Made by a program: the position numbers and the translations under genes. This document shows, in pieces, positions 22,034 to 34,400 of a DNA stretch of 64,000 nucleotides (positions within the stretch are counted from its first letter, which is position 1; every line of letters begins with the position of its first letter). The notes under the pieces are model-generated. The model ran no database searches. It was given only the letters and a program-made list of their open reading frames with translations, and was not told where the DNA came from. Origin of the DNA: Prinsepia uniflora (taxonomy: Eukaryota; Streptophyta; Magnoliopsida; Rosales; Rosaceae); contig CM064867.1 of NCBI GenBank assembly GCA_032719365.1, positions 66,090,136-66,154,135 on the forward strand, given 5' to 3'.

Positions 22034-24860
22034 AATATATTAAATTTAGACTTATTGGACTAAATGCACCCTGAACTCGAACATTTGTGACACTTTGTGA
22101 CAAGACCCGCCCCGATCCCCCTGGGACCACATAGGGACGTGCCCTGCTCCCGTCTGACACCCAAGATAACATTCCAATTTTAACCTCAAAAGTTCAAATG
22201 CATAAATAACCAACTGTTAAAGTTATACATCAAATCCAAATTTAACAGATGTCAGACAAGGGATGAAATCCAAAATTACAAGTTCCGAGCACGACTCTAA
22301 AATAATCCTGCGGGTAAACCACCCAACAGGGGTTCAGGTACGCAGAAGTAGATCTATGCCTCAGCCTCAAGATCCTCCTCTACCTTAGTAGCACAGCCTG
22401 GAGGGGTTACCAAAACATTAAGGGTGAGTGGGCCGAAACTCAAAGTTTATAAAACCGTTTAATAAGTAAAACATATAATTTACCCCTCCGTTTTCCAAAC
22501 ATGCATGCATCGGAATTTGAAACCATAAATCATAGATATGATAACCATAAGGCATATAGTAAAACCATAACATAATTATAACCACTGCACAATACACTCC
22601 GATCTTGACTTCCCGGATGTCTGACGTCCCTGACGTCCAATAAGATCACAGTCCCAAGGCTACGCGTGCCACTCAGGGTCTCAATCCCAAGTCCAATCCT
22701 CGAACCCTATCTGGGTATAGCATCCCAGATGCCTAGCGTCTAGACGCTCGACGTCCCAGATGCCCAACATAGCAATCCCGTTCCTGAGTCATTCTACGGT
22801 CCGGTTTCTCTGTAGAATGGCCCATCGCAGGCATTGCGCCGTGACTACTCCGGTTTACCTCATCCGGAGGAGACAGTATTATACGAGTATATCACTACAG
22901 TGCAGTACCAAAATATAATCATTGATATCCACATTCATATATAAGTAGTATAAGGAGTTAAAATCCAAAACCATACTCAAGTTTCACCAGACGGGTCTCA
23001 AGCCCAAACATCGTAAAACGTGCCATAATCATAATTTCAAGATCATCAAAACCATTTCTTGATTCCAGCATGTGAATATATAAGTAAATCAGAAAACATT
23101 TATGCATGCAAGGGTTTAATGAAATCGGGCCCACTCACAGTACGATCCGGCTGCGAATCTGCGCGTATGGACCTGTTCCGGGATTATCGTACAATTCCTG
23201 TCAGTCCAATTCATACGTAAGGGTTACTACAAGTCCTTAACATTTATCCAAAAATCCGAAACAGAAACCGGCTCGGGGAAACCGTCCAAACACGCTTCCC
23301 GAGACAACCGGCCCTAAACTGACCCACCTAACTATCTCAGATCAACATGGTTAATTCACCAAAAATGTTCAGAATGATGAGAGGAATAAAAGTCATGTTG
23401 ATCGTGATCGGAGATAAGCTCCAACGCGCCCTCACACCCCGCCCAAAGTGGTTGCGCGTGAAAGTCACGCGCTTGACACTGTAGCTGCTACAGTGTCACC
23501 GTCTTCACCCGATAGCCCTGTTATTCGGACCTTCAACCCGCGACATGACCCGGATAATTACCCTTCAATTCCTAATCAATTCCCTTCGTTTTTGATTCTA
23601 TTATCTTCCCTAAACATCCAATTTAGGTTCTGTGACATTAATTAGTCAAAACAATCCCTTAACTGGTCGTTCGACCCGTGATCACCCAAACGGGTCGATC
23701 ACCATAACTCCCTAGTTTCCAAACCATAGTCAAATTAACTTAACATGAAGCATCCTAGGGCTAATACGAACTAGAATGAACGATCAATTGTGCCATAAAG
23801 TACCTGGAAGTTGTCGTCCCAAGCTCTGCAACTTCACTGGAAACAGTGGCCTCGCTCCTAGCTTAATCGTGGCTGGTTCACCCTGAATTCGATACGGTTG
23901 AGTTCCAAACACTCCCAGAAGACTAAACCAAGCCTTGGTTTAGTCCAACAAGCACCAGAAATCAAATCTCAATTTTCCCTCCAATTTTCCCGAAATGGTT
24001 TCACTCTGGTTTCCTCTCCAATTCTCAATTCCTTCAACAGCAGAGTGAAGCTCACTCAAATTCTACTCAGTTTAAACAAACTGGGCCGTCCCAGAAGCTC
24101 GTGGAAGTCCAATCTGTCCACTGAGATTTTTCCCCCGAAAGCAAAGATTCTCGAATTAACAATGGTGGCCTTGCTGGATGGGTGATTCAGACCATGTTCT
24201 GATGCCTCTAAAGCTATAAACAATGCTTTCTTTCCAGCACATACCTGAATACTCAATTGGGCACTCAAAACCACCTCACATGGTGGTGCAGCCCGTGTTC
24301 CCCCGCGGTTGCTACAGTAACCAGGGGTAAAATGACCAAAATGTCCCTAGTTCAAAAATTACCATAATGCCCTTCACTTTCCAAACCCGTAACTCCGCCA
24401 TCCGTCGTCCGATTTCAGCGTGCCGCCTGTCAACGGACTCAGGGCATCGAGACCTACCTAACGGTTCTCGAGTCGTGTGAAAATTAGTTATCAAACGAAA
24501 AGTCAACATTTTCGCCCCTAACGTCCAACCTACTAGAATGCCCCTGAACTTCCGATAGTCATAACTTTTTCCCTGATCGTCCGAATTGGACGTGCCACCT
24601 GTCTATGGACTCGTGACGTCCCAAACTACGTCACGGTCATTGGTCAAAGTCCGTTTAACCCACCAATCAAAAAGTAAAGAATTTGGAAATACAAATCACA
24701 GGGGTAAAAACGCCAAATCATTCATTAATTTACAATATTAAAATCTTCGAATTTCCGGGGTGTTACACTTTGCACCATGTACTCGTTATTCGCTCACTTA
24801 ACAGTACGAGATGGCCGAGTAGGGCCACTCGGCTCCTTTTTCGTCCAAGGTGTTATGTTT
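22034..24860 (+). repeat. Left TIR of the MULE, split by a solo LTR
   Basis: 22034-22097 and 24773-24860 together make a ~152-bp terminal inverted repeat. It includes the hairpin CCGAGT-AGGGCC-ACTCGG and the motif CACTTTGCACC(A)TGTACTCG, which is the inverse of the repeat found inside the element. Interrupted by the 22098-24767 solo LTR. Confidence 0.85.
22098..24767 (-). mobile_element. Solo LTR of the large family, minus strand, TSD CTTTG
   Basis: On the minus strand it begins TGTAACACCCCGG and ends CGGGTCTTGTCA. Flanked by CTTTG on both sides (22093-22097 and 24768-24772). It carries the family landmarks in inverse: GGGTGAGTGGGCC (22425) and GGCCCACTCACAG (23135), TGCATGCAT twice, the TCCGGAGGAG block and GACGT repeats shared with the 43392-46293 copy. 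2670 bp; no internal domain. Confidence 0.93.
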
Positions 24861-24989
24861 GTCGTTAAAAGCCAATGTGACACCTACGTGGATAAAAGTA
24901 TATTAAATTGGAAAAAGGCATTTGTGGAACATCATAATTGGCCATTTCTATTCGAACCCCAAATTGAGAAACCCTAAATCAACACGATT

Positions 24990-25522
24990 AACCCTAAATT
25001 GAGAAAACCCCCATCGGTGCGACCCACCCTGTACTCATCCACAAAACCTTCGAAGAAGAAGAGATTGAGGATCATGAAGCCAGACATTGCTATTGCGGGA
25101 AGAAATGTAAAATCCTGACTTCGTGGACTAACAGACATCCCGGGAGGAGATTCCAAGTGTGTCCATGTTCTGGGGTAATGACAAATCAAAAAAATTGTGT
25201 ATTAATTGAATGAAATTACAATGAATACGCAAGTTTGTTGAAATTAGGTTTATTACTTTAACTTTTAGAAATGCTTAAACTCCATTCAATTGCTGAGGCT
25301 ATGTGTAAGTTATTGATAATAGAGTCTGTTTTGCTGGGATGCCATTATAAGTTATTGATAATAGAGTCTGTTTTGATGCAGGAAAATAAAAGTGGGTATT
25401 GGGAATGGTTTGATCCTGAAATGTGTCGTCGGTGCAAGGAAATCATACCTGGATTGTTGAGGAAAACTGGGAAATTGGAAGATGATTTGAAAAGGTCCAG
25501 AGCTAGGACAAGGAAGCTTTAG
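24990..25522 (+). pseudogene. GRF-type zinc-finger gene of the MULE, start codon not visible
   Basis: Two exons. Exon 1, open from about 25005 to 25174, encodes an acidic stretch and then a GRF zinc finger with the CxCGxxC...GRxFxxCPC pattern (CYCGKKCKILTSW, GRRFQVCPCS). A GT-AG intron spans about 25175-25381, and exon 2 (25382-25522) encodes WEWFDPEMCRRC followed by a basic, probably helical end and a stop. The intron is in phase 0 and splits the finger, as in plant GRF genes. No in-frame ATG follows the last upstream stop, so the 5' end is damaged or an upstream exon is missing. Small GRF proteins often accompany plant MULEs; their role (single-strand nucleic acid or transposase binding) is inferred, not shown. 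Confidence 0.7.
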
Positions 25523-25744
25523 ATTAATCTAATTGTAGCTTGTCTTGTGGCGATGTTTAAGAAGAATGAAGTTTAGGTTTAGGGATTGCCTAACAATCCA
25601 ATTTTGTTTGTAATCAATGCTAAATGACAATATAATTTGGCAATGTAATCTATGGATTGTTTTAGCAATGTAACGATGGTTATTTAAGCCTTTCTGCAAT
25701 CTAATTATATGGATTTTTTTTTCAAATTCAGGCTTTCTGTAATA

Positions 25745-26175
25745 TGTTACAGGATGCAAAATTGGTAGTTCAGGGTGCAAAGTGACACATGCATTAGTAA
25801 TCCATGGTGCAATCTATTACACAATTAGTAGTACAGAGTGCAAAGTGATACACCCTTAGTAGTACAGGGTGCAAAGTGATACACCCTTAGTAGTACAGGG
25901 TGCAAAGTAACACAATTTTAGTAGTACATAGTGCAAAGTGACACATATAGATGAACATGATTCAACTAATCTTGCAATATTTAAAGAAGATAACTTGAAA
26001 GTGAAAACATAATTCATTACACAAACAACAATTGAAGCAGATGAGATATAATAGCAATGTTAAATAGTGCAAAAGTATGCCATTTTGTCTGTTACATGGT
26101 GCAATGAAACACAAAATTTGTAGTCCAAGTTGCAATTAAATACAATAATTGTAGTTCATGGTGCAAAATGACTTA
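25745..26175 (+). repeat. MULE internal motif array (AGTACAGGGTGCAAAGTGA)
   Basis: About eight to ten copies or half-copies of AGTACAGGGTGCAAAGTGA-CACA, spaced 29-40 bases at first and then more loosely. The same motif lies in both TIRs and again at 32036-32225. It sits in the gap between the convergent GRF and transposase genes. Confidence 0.85.
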
Positions 26176-27002
26176 GAAACGCGAGTACACCAAACAAAAA
26201 ATTCACCAATGAGCTTGCATCCACAAGCCTACACCCACCAGCCTACATTGAACAGTCTTGCACTTGATGCTAACACCTAACCTAACAGAATACACAAACC
26301 AGCCTACAAAACCATATACCTCAATTTTTATGCTACCTCTTCCTCCTTGCTGAAGATTCGAATCTAAGTTTCTTACGAGAGGGTTCAGTCAATGGAAGAG
26401 GAATTTGTGTAGGCTGTGTTTGTGGTTGAGGTTGGGGTTCTAGATTAGGTTCTGGTTGGGGCTGGGATTCTGTTTGGGTTTGGGGCTGGGAGTGGGATTC
26501 TGTTTGGGATTGGGGTTGAGATTCATTTTGGGTTTAGGGCTGGAATTAGGTTTGCGGCTTCGATTCTGTTTGGGGCTGGGGCTGGGACTGGGTTTGGGGT
26601 TGAGATTGGGGTTCTGTTTGGGTACGGGGCTAGGATTGGGGTTCTGTTTGGGTACGGGGCTGGGATTATATTTGGGGCTGGGGCTGGGACTAGGTTTGAG
26701 GCTAATATTAGGGTTCTGTTTGGGTTTGGGGCTGGGATAAGGGTTCTGTTTGAGATTGGGGCTGGGATTCTGTTTGGGTTTGGGGCTGGGATTGGGTTTG
26801 GGGCTGGGATTCTGTTTGGGGTTGGGGCTGGGACAGGGTTTGGGGATGAGATTAGAGTTCTGTTTGGGTTTGGGGCTGGGATTGGGTTTGGGGCTGGAAT
26901 TCTGTTTGAGGCTGGGGTTGGAACTGGGTTTGGGGCTGGGATTGAGGCTAAGATTGGGGTTCTGTTTGGATTGGGGCTGGGATTGGGGTTGGGATCCTTC
27001 TT

Positions 27003-30000
27003 TGTAACGACCCGTCCCGGAAACCAGGATTAGATTAGTGGATAATGATGGATTAATGAAGTTAATCGGTGATTAGTTGGGTGAGTTCAGACGAACGGAG
27101 CGAAATGACGATTTTGCCCCTAGAATGGGCAAAAATGTTGACTTTTAGTTCGGGCAGTCAAATGGACTTTGGCCAATGACTGTAAAGTAGTTCGGGACGT
27201 CACGAGTTCATAGACAGGTGGCACGTCCGATTCCGACATTCGAGGAAAAAGTTATGATGTTCGGAAGTTCGAGGGTAATTTGGTAATTTGGTTGAAAAGG
27301 GGCAATTTGTTGACTTTTCATACGACATGGACTTTTCACTTGTTTCGAGGACCGTTAGGTAAGTCTCGAGTCCCTGAGTACAACGATAGGCGGTACGATG
27401 TCATCGGGTTTTGAATGATTCAGATTTGGGTCAAGATATGGTAAGGGCAAAATGGTAATTTTCCATAAAAAGGGCATGTTAGTAATTGTTGTCTTGGGAT
27501 TTGTGTCTAGTGACACTTGGTTGCTTTGGGTTGGTGGCCTCATCAGATTAGGACACTTGTCCCTTTCTAGATGGTTGTGGAAGGCTGGGGGAGGATTTTT
27601 AAATTATGGTTGCACGGTTGTGGTTAACAAAGAAAAACAGAGTAAACCGTGAGAAACCAATCCATAAACTTCTTGATCTCTATTTCCTGTGTCACCTGGG
27701 AAGGGAGCTAAGGGAGACTGATGAGGGGATTGCGGTGGTAGTGCCACGAGGTCCGCCATGGACGGTGGCCACAACACCGTGAGAACAGGGCACACGAACA
27801 ACTGTGAGGAACCAAGAATCTTATCACCCTCAATCGTGGTCTTAAGCTCATGGTTTCTGGATTAAAGTTGTTTGGAAGGTCGAGTCGAGCTCCATGGACT
27901 CGAAGTTAAAGCTTGAAAGAGACAGTAAGCAGGGGTCCTATGAAACTCGACTTTGAATTCGAAAATGGTAAAATAAGTTTCAGTGTCTGTTAATCGATAT
28001 TAATTAGTGGATAATGTCTTAGAGGTGACCAGAGGACGAATAGGATCAAAACCATGGCTTATGACGGTTTGTGACGGCCGGATAGAGGAGGAATTTTCTG
28101 AATTTAATCTTCGATTTGGAAGGTATAAGTCAAGACTTTATTTCATGTTTTTAATGAATAGATCAATTGTAGAGCTTAGGACAAAATTAATGGAAGAAAC
28201 AGGATTGAAATTGAACTAAAATTGGACAAAAACCGTTCACGCCGGTTCAAAATTGGACCGGATTTGCAGACCGGTCAACTTGAGGAAGACGATGAACAAT
28301 GCTGAGGCGCGTGGCTCCCACCCGCAGCCCTTTGGGAGATGCGTGAGGGCGCGTGGCACTGTTCATGGGGAAGTTTTCAACACGATTTTTTATCGTATCG
28401 ATGTAACGAACATTTTGGCACTGGTTTCAAGTCGATCGGACATCGTCTAGATATATTTTGGGATGTCCGAAGGTTTTAGGGCTGGGTTAAAAATACAGAA
28501 AAATTACGGGAATTTAGTAGAAGCATTGTGAAGCAGTTAGTGACCTTATTATGGGATTTGGACAGATTCGGGAAAGTCGGTGATAGCGAATTAGCTGGGA
28601 ACGACATCAGTGCGCGCGTATCGAGGCGACGGCGTAAATGGTCTGTGCGTGGACTTTGCTTTCTAACTTATGATGCATGCATATATGTTTTTATATGTTT
28701 TCTATACGTGTTTTCTATGTTTATGATATGATCTTGGTGGTTTACGGTTTTGGCACGTATTTCGAGATAATGACGTATTTGCACGTTTTACGAGTTTTCG
28801 ATTGATACTGTGATTTGACCATGGTTTTGATGCTTTGATTTCGGGATTTAAATTATGATTTGATTTCAATGATTTCTAATGGATTTTGAAAAAGTGATTT
28901 CGGGCTTGAGGCCAAGTTCAGAAAAGTGGTTTTGATGAACGAGATTTCGGGTTTTGGAATCGGATTTCAAGATGACGATTCAGGATTAGATTTTGGAACT
29001 TGGAAGTGGATTTCCGAATTTGGTTCCTGAATGCTTATTCCGGATGCCGGCGTACGGAATGATGGTTTCGGATTCGGATTTGAAAATGGATTATGGATAT
29101 TATTCTGGATTTGGATTCGGGATGCTGATTTCAGATTCGTCTTGGAATTCGAGATGGTGATTTCGAATTCGGATTTGGACATGGATTTGGAAATGGTTTT
29201 AAAATGGTTTTTGAATTGGATTTTCTGGATCTGGTTATTGGGTTTAAAGACCCGGATTGAGTTTAAAGACTCGAGAGTTTAAAGACTCAGATTATATTGA
29301 GGCCTGGATTGAGTTTAAAGACTCTGGAATTTAAATACTCGGATAGATCCAGCAGGTTCAATGGATTGCAAAGGATTTTAATGTGTTTTGCATTTCAATG
29401 ATAATAATGGTTTTTAGCAATGGTTTTTCCACTATTTTGGGCTATGCCTGGATGATACGGATTTTGATGGTTTTGGGCTGAGGCCCGGGATTTGAGAAAA
29501 GTCAATGAGTTCAGTTTTCTTAAACGGTTTGAATAACTTGAATATAGAATGGTTTTATGATATGGGCTTTGATATGCATGCATTGGTTTTTAAATGGAAG
29601 GTATAAATGTACTTTTCTTGTAAACTGTTTTCAAAATGTATTATTTATTTTTGTCCACTCACAGTCTTTTGTGTTTTTGATACCCTCCAGGTTGTCGCGG
29701 TGCGGGCTGTTGGTCGAGAGAGACGGAGACATCACATACGCGATCCACAGTAGAGTCTGCGCGCTCTGGGAAGTCCGGAAGTTTTGAAGGGTTCGTTTGG
29801 AAATCCCTTGTCCGACTTACGTGTCACATGGAGGTTGGACGTCGGTTTAGCCTTCGTGTCACGCGTACATTGTGAGGACCCGACCCTCCTCGGGTCAGGT
29901 CCCGACTCATCTAGCACGATATTATCCGCTTTGGACCTCCTTGCCCTTGCCCTCACGGTTTTGTTTTCGGGAGCTCACGGTGCAATTTCCCAGGGGGTCA

Positions 30001-30251
30001 CCCATCATGGAATTGCACCAGCCTCAACTCGCTTAACTTTGGGGTTCCAATCCCCCCCAAAGCCACTGAGCTCCCAAAAGGCCTCATGCTAGATAGGTGT
30101 GTGCCTACACCACCATTCCCTTCCTAAACCATTCCCCCCTCGCAGGAATGTGGGATTGTTCACCATTCCCTGCAGGACACAGGTCTTACATACATTAGAC
30201 CGGAGCATGACTTAGCCCTTAATCCCAGGGGATTGAGGGTGGGTCGTGTCA
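27003..30251 (+). mobile_element. Solo LTR of the large family, plus strand, TSD TTCTT
   Basis: Begins TGTAACGACCCGTCCCGG and ends GGTGGGTCGTGTCA, flanked by TTCTT on both sides (26998-27002 and 30252-30256). Same subfamily as 11053-14121: both have GAGTTTAAAGACTC units (29240-29345 here). 3249 bp, of which 325 are the nested Cassandra LTR and its TSD. It interrupts the last exon of the MULE transposase. Confidence 0.93.
29871..30190 (-). mobile_element. Cassandra solo LTR with 5S-like region, minus strand, TSD TACAT
   Basis: 320 bp, on the minus strand TGTAAGACCTGTG to GGGTCCTCACA, flanked by TACAT on both sides (29866-29870 and 30191-30195). The minus strand carries CCCAAAGTTAAGCGAGT and GATGGGTGACCCCCTGGG, matching the 3' half of plant 5S rRNA, within the same frame of Cassandra text as at 16042-16325. 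It is nested in the solo LTR at 27003-30251, whose sister at 11053-14121 lacks it at the matching place. Confidence 0.93.
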
Positions 30252-32035
30252 TTCTTGCTGACTAGATCCACTTGCCTTGACTTGTTCCCTCCTTGCTTTA
30301 GCTTCAATTCTTTTTCATCTCTAGCTTTCAGCCTTTTCTGTAATAGGCTCCTGTAAAACAAATATCAAACCAGCATCCAAATGAAGTAAATAAGAATTCA
30401 TAACTAAGGTGATTTAGACCTTGCATTTGTTAAGCCTATGCCTCAATTGCTGCATTTCATCTCAGTGTGAAACCTGCCAAGCTTGGTTGGATTTTGGGGT
30501 AGGTCTGCCTTACCAGTAGACTTTTTTCTGCTTTTCCTTGGTCTGCCCGGTTGCCTGTGGTATGTTGGGGGCTTTAAAGGAGGCAAGCCCGAGGAAGGCC
30601 ATTGATCTGCACTTGTCATTGGCTCAATGATCTTGTCATTGCATCTCATGTAAGCCTCCTTGTTGTAGCATTCATGGAGATAAGCTTCCGGTTTCCCATG
30701 CAAAAAAGCTATTGATGCACAAGCATGGGGACATGGGATACTAAATAGATCTCATTTTCTACATGAACATTTTTTCAATTTTAACTCCACTCTAGTTTTC
30801 CTCCCAGTTTGATGAGTGACTTCGAAAACTTCATCCCAGGCCTATATCCAGTTTCCTGAACTACCAAATCCTAAAATTCACCTACATCCCACTTATTGCT
30901 TGTGAGCTACCTCATATACTTCTGCTTCAACAACTTCACATTGGTATGATAACTGACAGTCCCTTTTCCACATAAATGCACGCCATTATAAGTTTTGACT
31001 TGCAGGTATTCCCTCTTATTTACTTTAGAGGCATATATTACAAAGGGACATCCTTCTGCTTCAACACACGTGGCCCTAATCTAGTTTCCCTTATTCACCT
31101 TGAACACAATCCTTTTCTGTTCATTGACAAAATATGTCCTCACAACTTCTCTGAAAACTGTACCACTTGAGAACTTCATCCCAAGAGCAAACTTTGGATT
31201 TTTTCATATCCACCTCATTGTTAAACTCCCTAAATGGCCCAACAGGCTTCCTCCTCCTTGACAGTTTTGAGGAGGTTGAACCAAATCCTCTTCCTCACCA
31301 GTAGCTGGTTCTGACTCAAATGCATTGAGCCTTGGTGAATTAGGTGCTTAATCTTCTTCTTGGGCTACCTCACCATCCTCGTCAACATTTTCAACATCCA
31401 CATATGTTGAAAACACAATATCATCATACTCATCCATGTTTACCTCAACCTCTTGCCTAGGTTCATAAGCAACCCACTCAGGATCTTCACTATCCTGATC
31501 ATCTTCATCATTTTCCTCATCACCAGCCTTTGAATCAGATTCAGTGGAAGAATACTGAATTCGTCTCTTTGGGAAACTTCTCCATTTAGGCACCTCCCTC
31601 ATATCCATAGCCTCATTTTCAATCTCTACATGCCCTGGAAGTTGGATCCCATCACCCCCTCCCTTTTGCATATACAGAGGGATACAACCAATACTCTTTG
31701 CATAGTTATCACAGAGTTTAAATAACTGGCCACCAGAGGTTATCTTCACCAAAATTTCGCTATCTATGTCATTATAGTATATAGACAACTCAGAAGGTAG
31801 ATAGCCTAGTTTATTCCCTATGAACTTCAATTCCAAAAGGGAAATCCTTACTGTAACAAAATCATAGAACTTGACTTGTCCCCCTATGTAATTCTGACAA
31901 TCCTCATCTTTTATTAATAGTTCAGCTCCATAGTGAACTTTCATAGTAAAGATATCTCTGTCATCTGCATGCATATACCAAATAGTAACTAAGAAACTAA
32001 CCAACTAACTACAAACTATGACTTATTTATGAGCT

Positions 32036-32225
32036 TAAGGTACCAAAGTGTAACCAACAGTCCAAGTACAGGGTGCAACATGTAATAAACATTGGAAGTA
32101 CATGGTGCAAAGTGAAACCAAATCATCGAGTTCAAGGTGCATAATGAACTTGAACATCGAGTACAGGGTGAGACCTTCTTCAACACATGGTGAGTACAGG
32201 GTGCAAAGTGAAACCCGAACATCGA
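32036..32225 (+). repeat. Second MULE motif array, upstream of the transposase
   Basis: Five to six copies of AGTACAGGGTGCAAAGTGAAACC-like text just 5' of the transposase start codon at 32004. The motif is the one in the TIRs and at 25745-26175, so it may be a transposase or regulatory binding repeat. Confidence 0.8.
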
Positions 32226-34037
32226 GTTTAGCGTCCCCTTTCACCAGCAACAACACAAACTAAGCAGAACGACACAAAATCAATCCATACACCTCATCTT
32301 TCAATAGATATGACAAAATCAACGACACAAACTAAACCTAAATATCCTATTTCAACTTGCACATCAATTTGAGCATACTATTTGGACTAATGATAAATTA
32401 GGAAAATAAAGACACAAGCTAACCTTAGAGGAATATTGAAACACAAAAGGAAGCAAAAACATATAAACCCAGCAAGCATATTCCATGGATATTGGAAGAA
32501 AGATGAAGCATATTCGAAAGGGAAACTCACCGTAGACAGGCTGCTCCGCTCCAAGCTCGCAAGGAATCATATTTGAAATCGTCTGCACCTACTTGTTCGC
32601 ACGTACGTGTCGATTACACTAAAACCTTTCAATTTATTCAATTCTCAGTCGTCGATTCAAGCCCCAAATTCGATCGCATTCAAACCCCAGAAATTTCTCC
32701 CAATTTCGACCTCAAATGCAAACTGGAGAGGATGAGTCTGATTTGGCACTTGTGGGTCCCAAAACCATCCCCACGTCGCGACTAATATGGCAAAAAGGTG
32801 CCAGCGTGTCAAAATTTCTCATTTTATCCTTAATTTTCAAGGCAACATAACACCTTGAACCGAAAAGGAGCTGAGTGGCTGTAACGACCCGTCCTGAATT
32901 TCATGACTAGATTAGTGACTAATCACGATTAGTGAGGTTAATCGATGATTAGTTAGGCTAAATCGGACGAACAATGCGAAATGACCGTTTTGCCCCTAGT
33001 GGTGGCAAAACGTTGACTTTTCAATCGGGAGGTCAAATGGACTTTGACCGATGACCGTGACGTAGTTCGTGACGTCACGAGTTCATAGGCAGGTGGCACG
33101 TTCAATTCCGACGTTCGTGGAGGAAGTTATGACGTTCGGAAGTTTAAGGGCATTTTGGTAATTTGAGTGAATAGGAGGTCAAATGTTGACTTTTTGACCA
33201 AGAGGTCCGATGGCCGAGGGCCAAAGACCGTTACGTATATGGGGACGATACGAATCCGTAGACAGGCGGCACGTCGAATTCGGACGTTCGACGGCGAAGT
33301 TACGGTTCACGGAAGTTCAAGTGCACTATTGTACGAATTACGAAACGGGTTCACTTTTGGACTCTAGTGGGCCCAGATATTTGTGTTGATGCCCAATGGA
33401 TGAGTGACAAGTGTCACCCATCCAATGGACACCATATTCCTTCATGCACCGTGCAACCCATTTCCTTTTCCCATTTCAAACACCCAAAACCCATACCCGA
33501 TCTCACCATTTCTCTCCCTCTTTGTGCAACCCAAACCCAACCAACCCAACCCCATCTCGACCAGGACTGAGACCAGAGAGTGAGGGAGGATGTAGGACGC
33601 GGTGGCCGGCCCAGGAAGGCGCCGTCGTGAGCGGTGGAGCCACGAACCCGTGCGGGTGCACGGTAAGGCCCAAATTTCCTTTTTAATTGATTTTGACGTT
33701 ATGGTTGATTTTTGACGATTAGGATGAGTTAGTTAGGATTCTAGGACAGTTTTAAGGCAGTTTTGGTGGTGGTTGACGGCTGAGAAGTCGTGGGAGGAAA
33801 ATGGGAAAACTGAACCCGTGAGGTTCAAAAATCAAACCTCGGGTTCTATGGGTTTTTCCTTGTTTTGATCATCCAAACATGTTCTAGGATCATATTAGGA
33901 AGTTTAGAATCGATTGGGAAGAAAACGAACCAAAAATGAGGGAGAAGGAGACCTGGACCGGTTACGCCGGTCCAAGTTGCAGGAAAAACCGGACCGGACC
34001 GGTTCGGACCGGTCTGACCGATGTAGGGGATGACAGG

Positions 34038-34400
34038 TGACGTCATCCTGCTGACGTCATCATGTCAGGGATGACGTCAGCATTGTCAGATCTGACAATG
34101 TCAGTTGACATGTCAGAAAATCGGCCAATAGGAGTGCGACACGTGTCACATGTTAGTGCACAGTCAGCACTGACATGTCAGTGACGTGGCCCAATCGGGG
34201 GCTGACACGTGTCACAGACGTGGACCAATGCCGTGATGACACGTGGCACATGTCAGACTGCCACGTGGCACTGACAGACCAATGACGTGGACCAATGGGA
34301 GCATGACACTTGGCACCTGTCAGAGTCTGACATGTCAGACCTGACAGCTGTCAGATGACGTCATGCTGACGTCAGCGATGACATTAGCAGGTACTGTAGC
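34038..34400. promoter_or_regulatory. Dense TGACGTCA / CACGTG motif cluster in the LTR
   Basis: In about 360 bases there are five TGACGTCA palindromes, several further TGACG(T) motifs, ACACGTGTC twice, ACACGTGGC and CCACGTGGC (G-box/ABRE type), many TGTCAG/CTGACA units and several CCAAT. In plants these are bZIP (TGA, ABF/GBF) sites. The 3' LTR has the same block at about 41303-41660. Enhancer or promoter function is inferred. Confidence 0.55.

Larger units (their letters stand above)
26333..32004 (-). pseudogene. MuDR-type MULE transposase, core deleted, split by a solo LTR
   Basis: Minus strand. 32004-31348 (218 residues): PB1-like N-terminal domain (FTMKVHYGAELLI, YIGGQVKFYD) then an acidic linker, ending in a stop. 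31340-30840: MuDR-type DNA-binding region, with GMKFSSGTVFREVVRTYF, EGCPFVIYASK and KTYNGVHLCG visible between stops. The catalytic MULE (DDE) core should follow but is absent; the junction is near 30840. 30780-30443: SWIM zinc finger (CSCRK-stop, CPHACASI) and C-terminal GKPEAYLHECY and RQPGRPRKSRKK. Then an intron, and a last exon (about 30353-30252 continuing at 27002-26333) with a Pro-Gln-rich tail ending SSARRKR and a stop. A solo LTR with TSD TTCTT splits the last exon. The Trp of the SWIM region is replaced by TGA. Confidence 0.85.

Noticed and set aside
26456..27007. Long plus-strand open frames rich in Gly-Leu (repeated GLGLGFCLGLG)
   Set aside because: They are the reverse of the Pro-Gln-rich tail of the MULE transposase, whose minus-strand frame continues into a proper C-terminus and stop at 26333.
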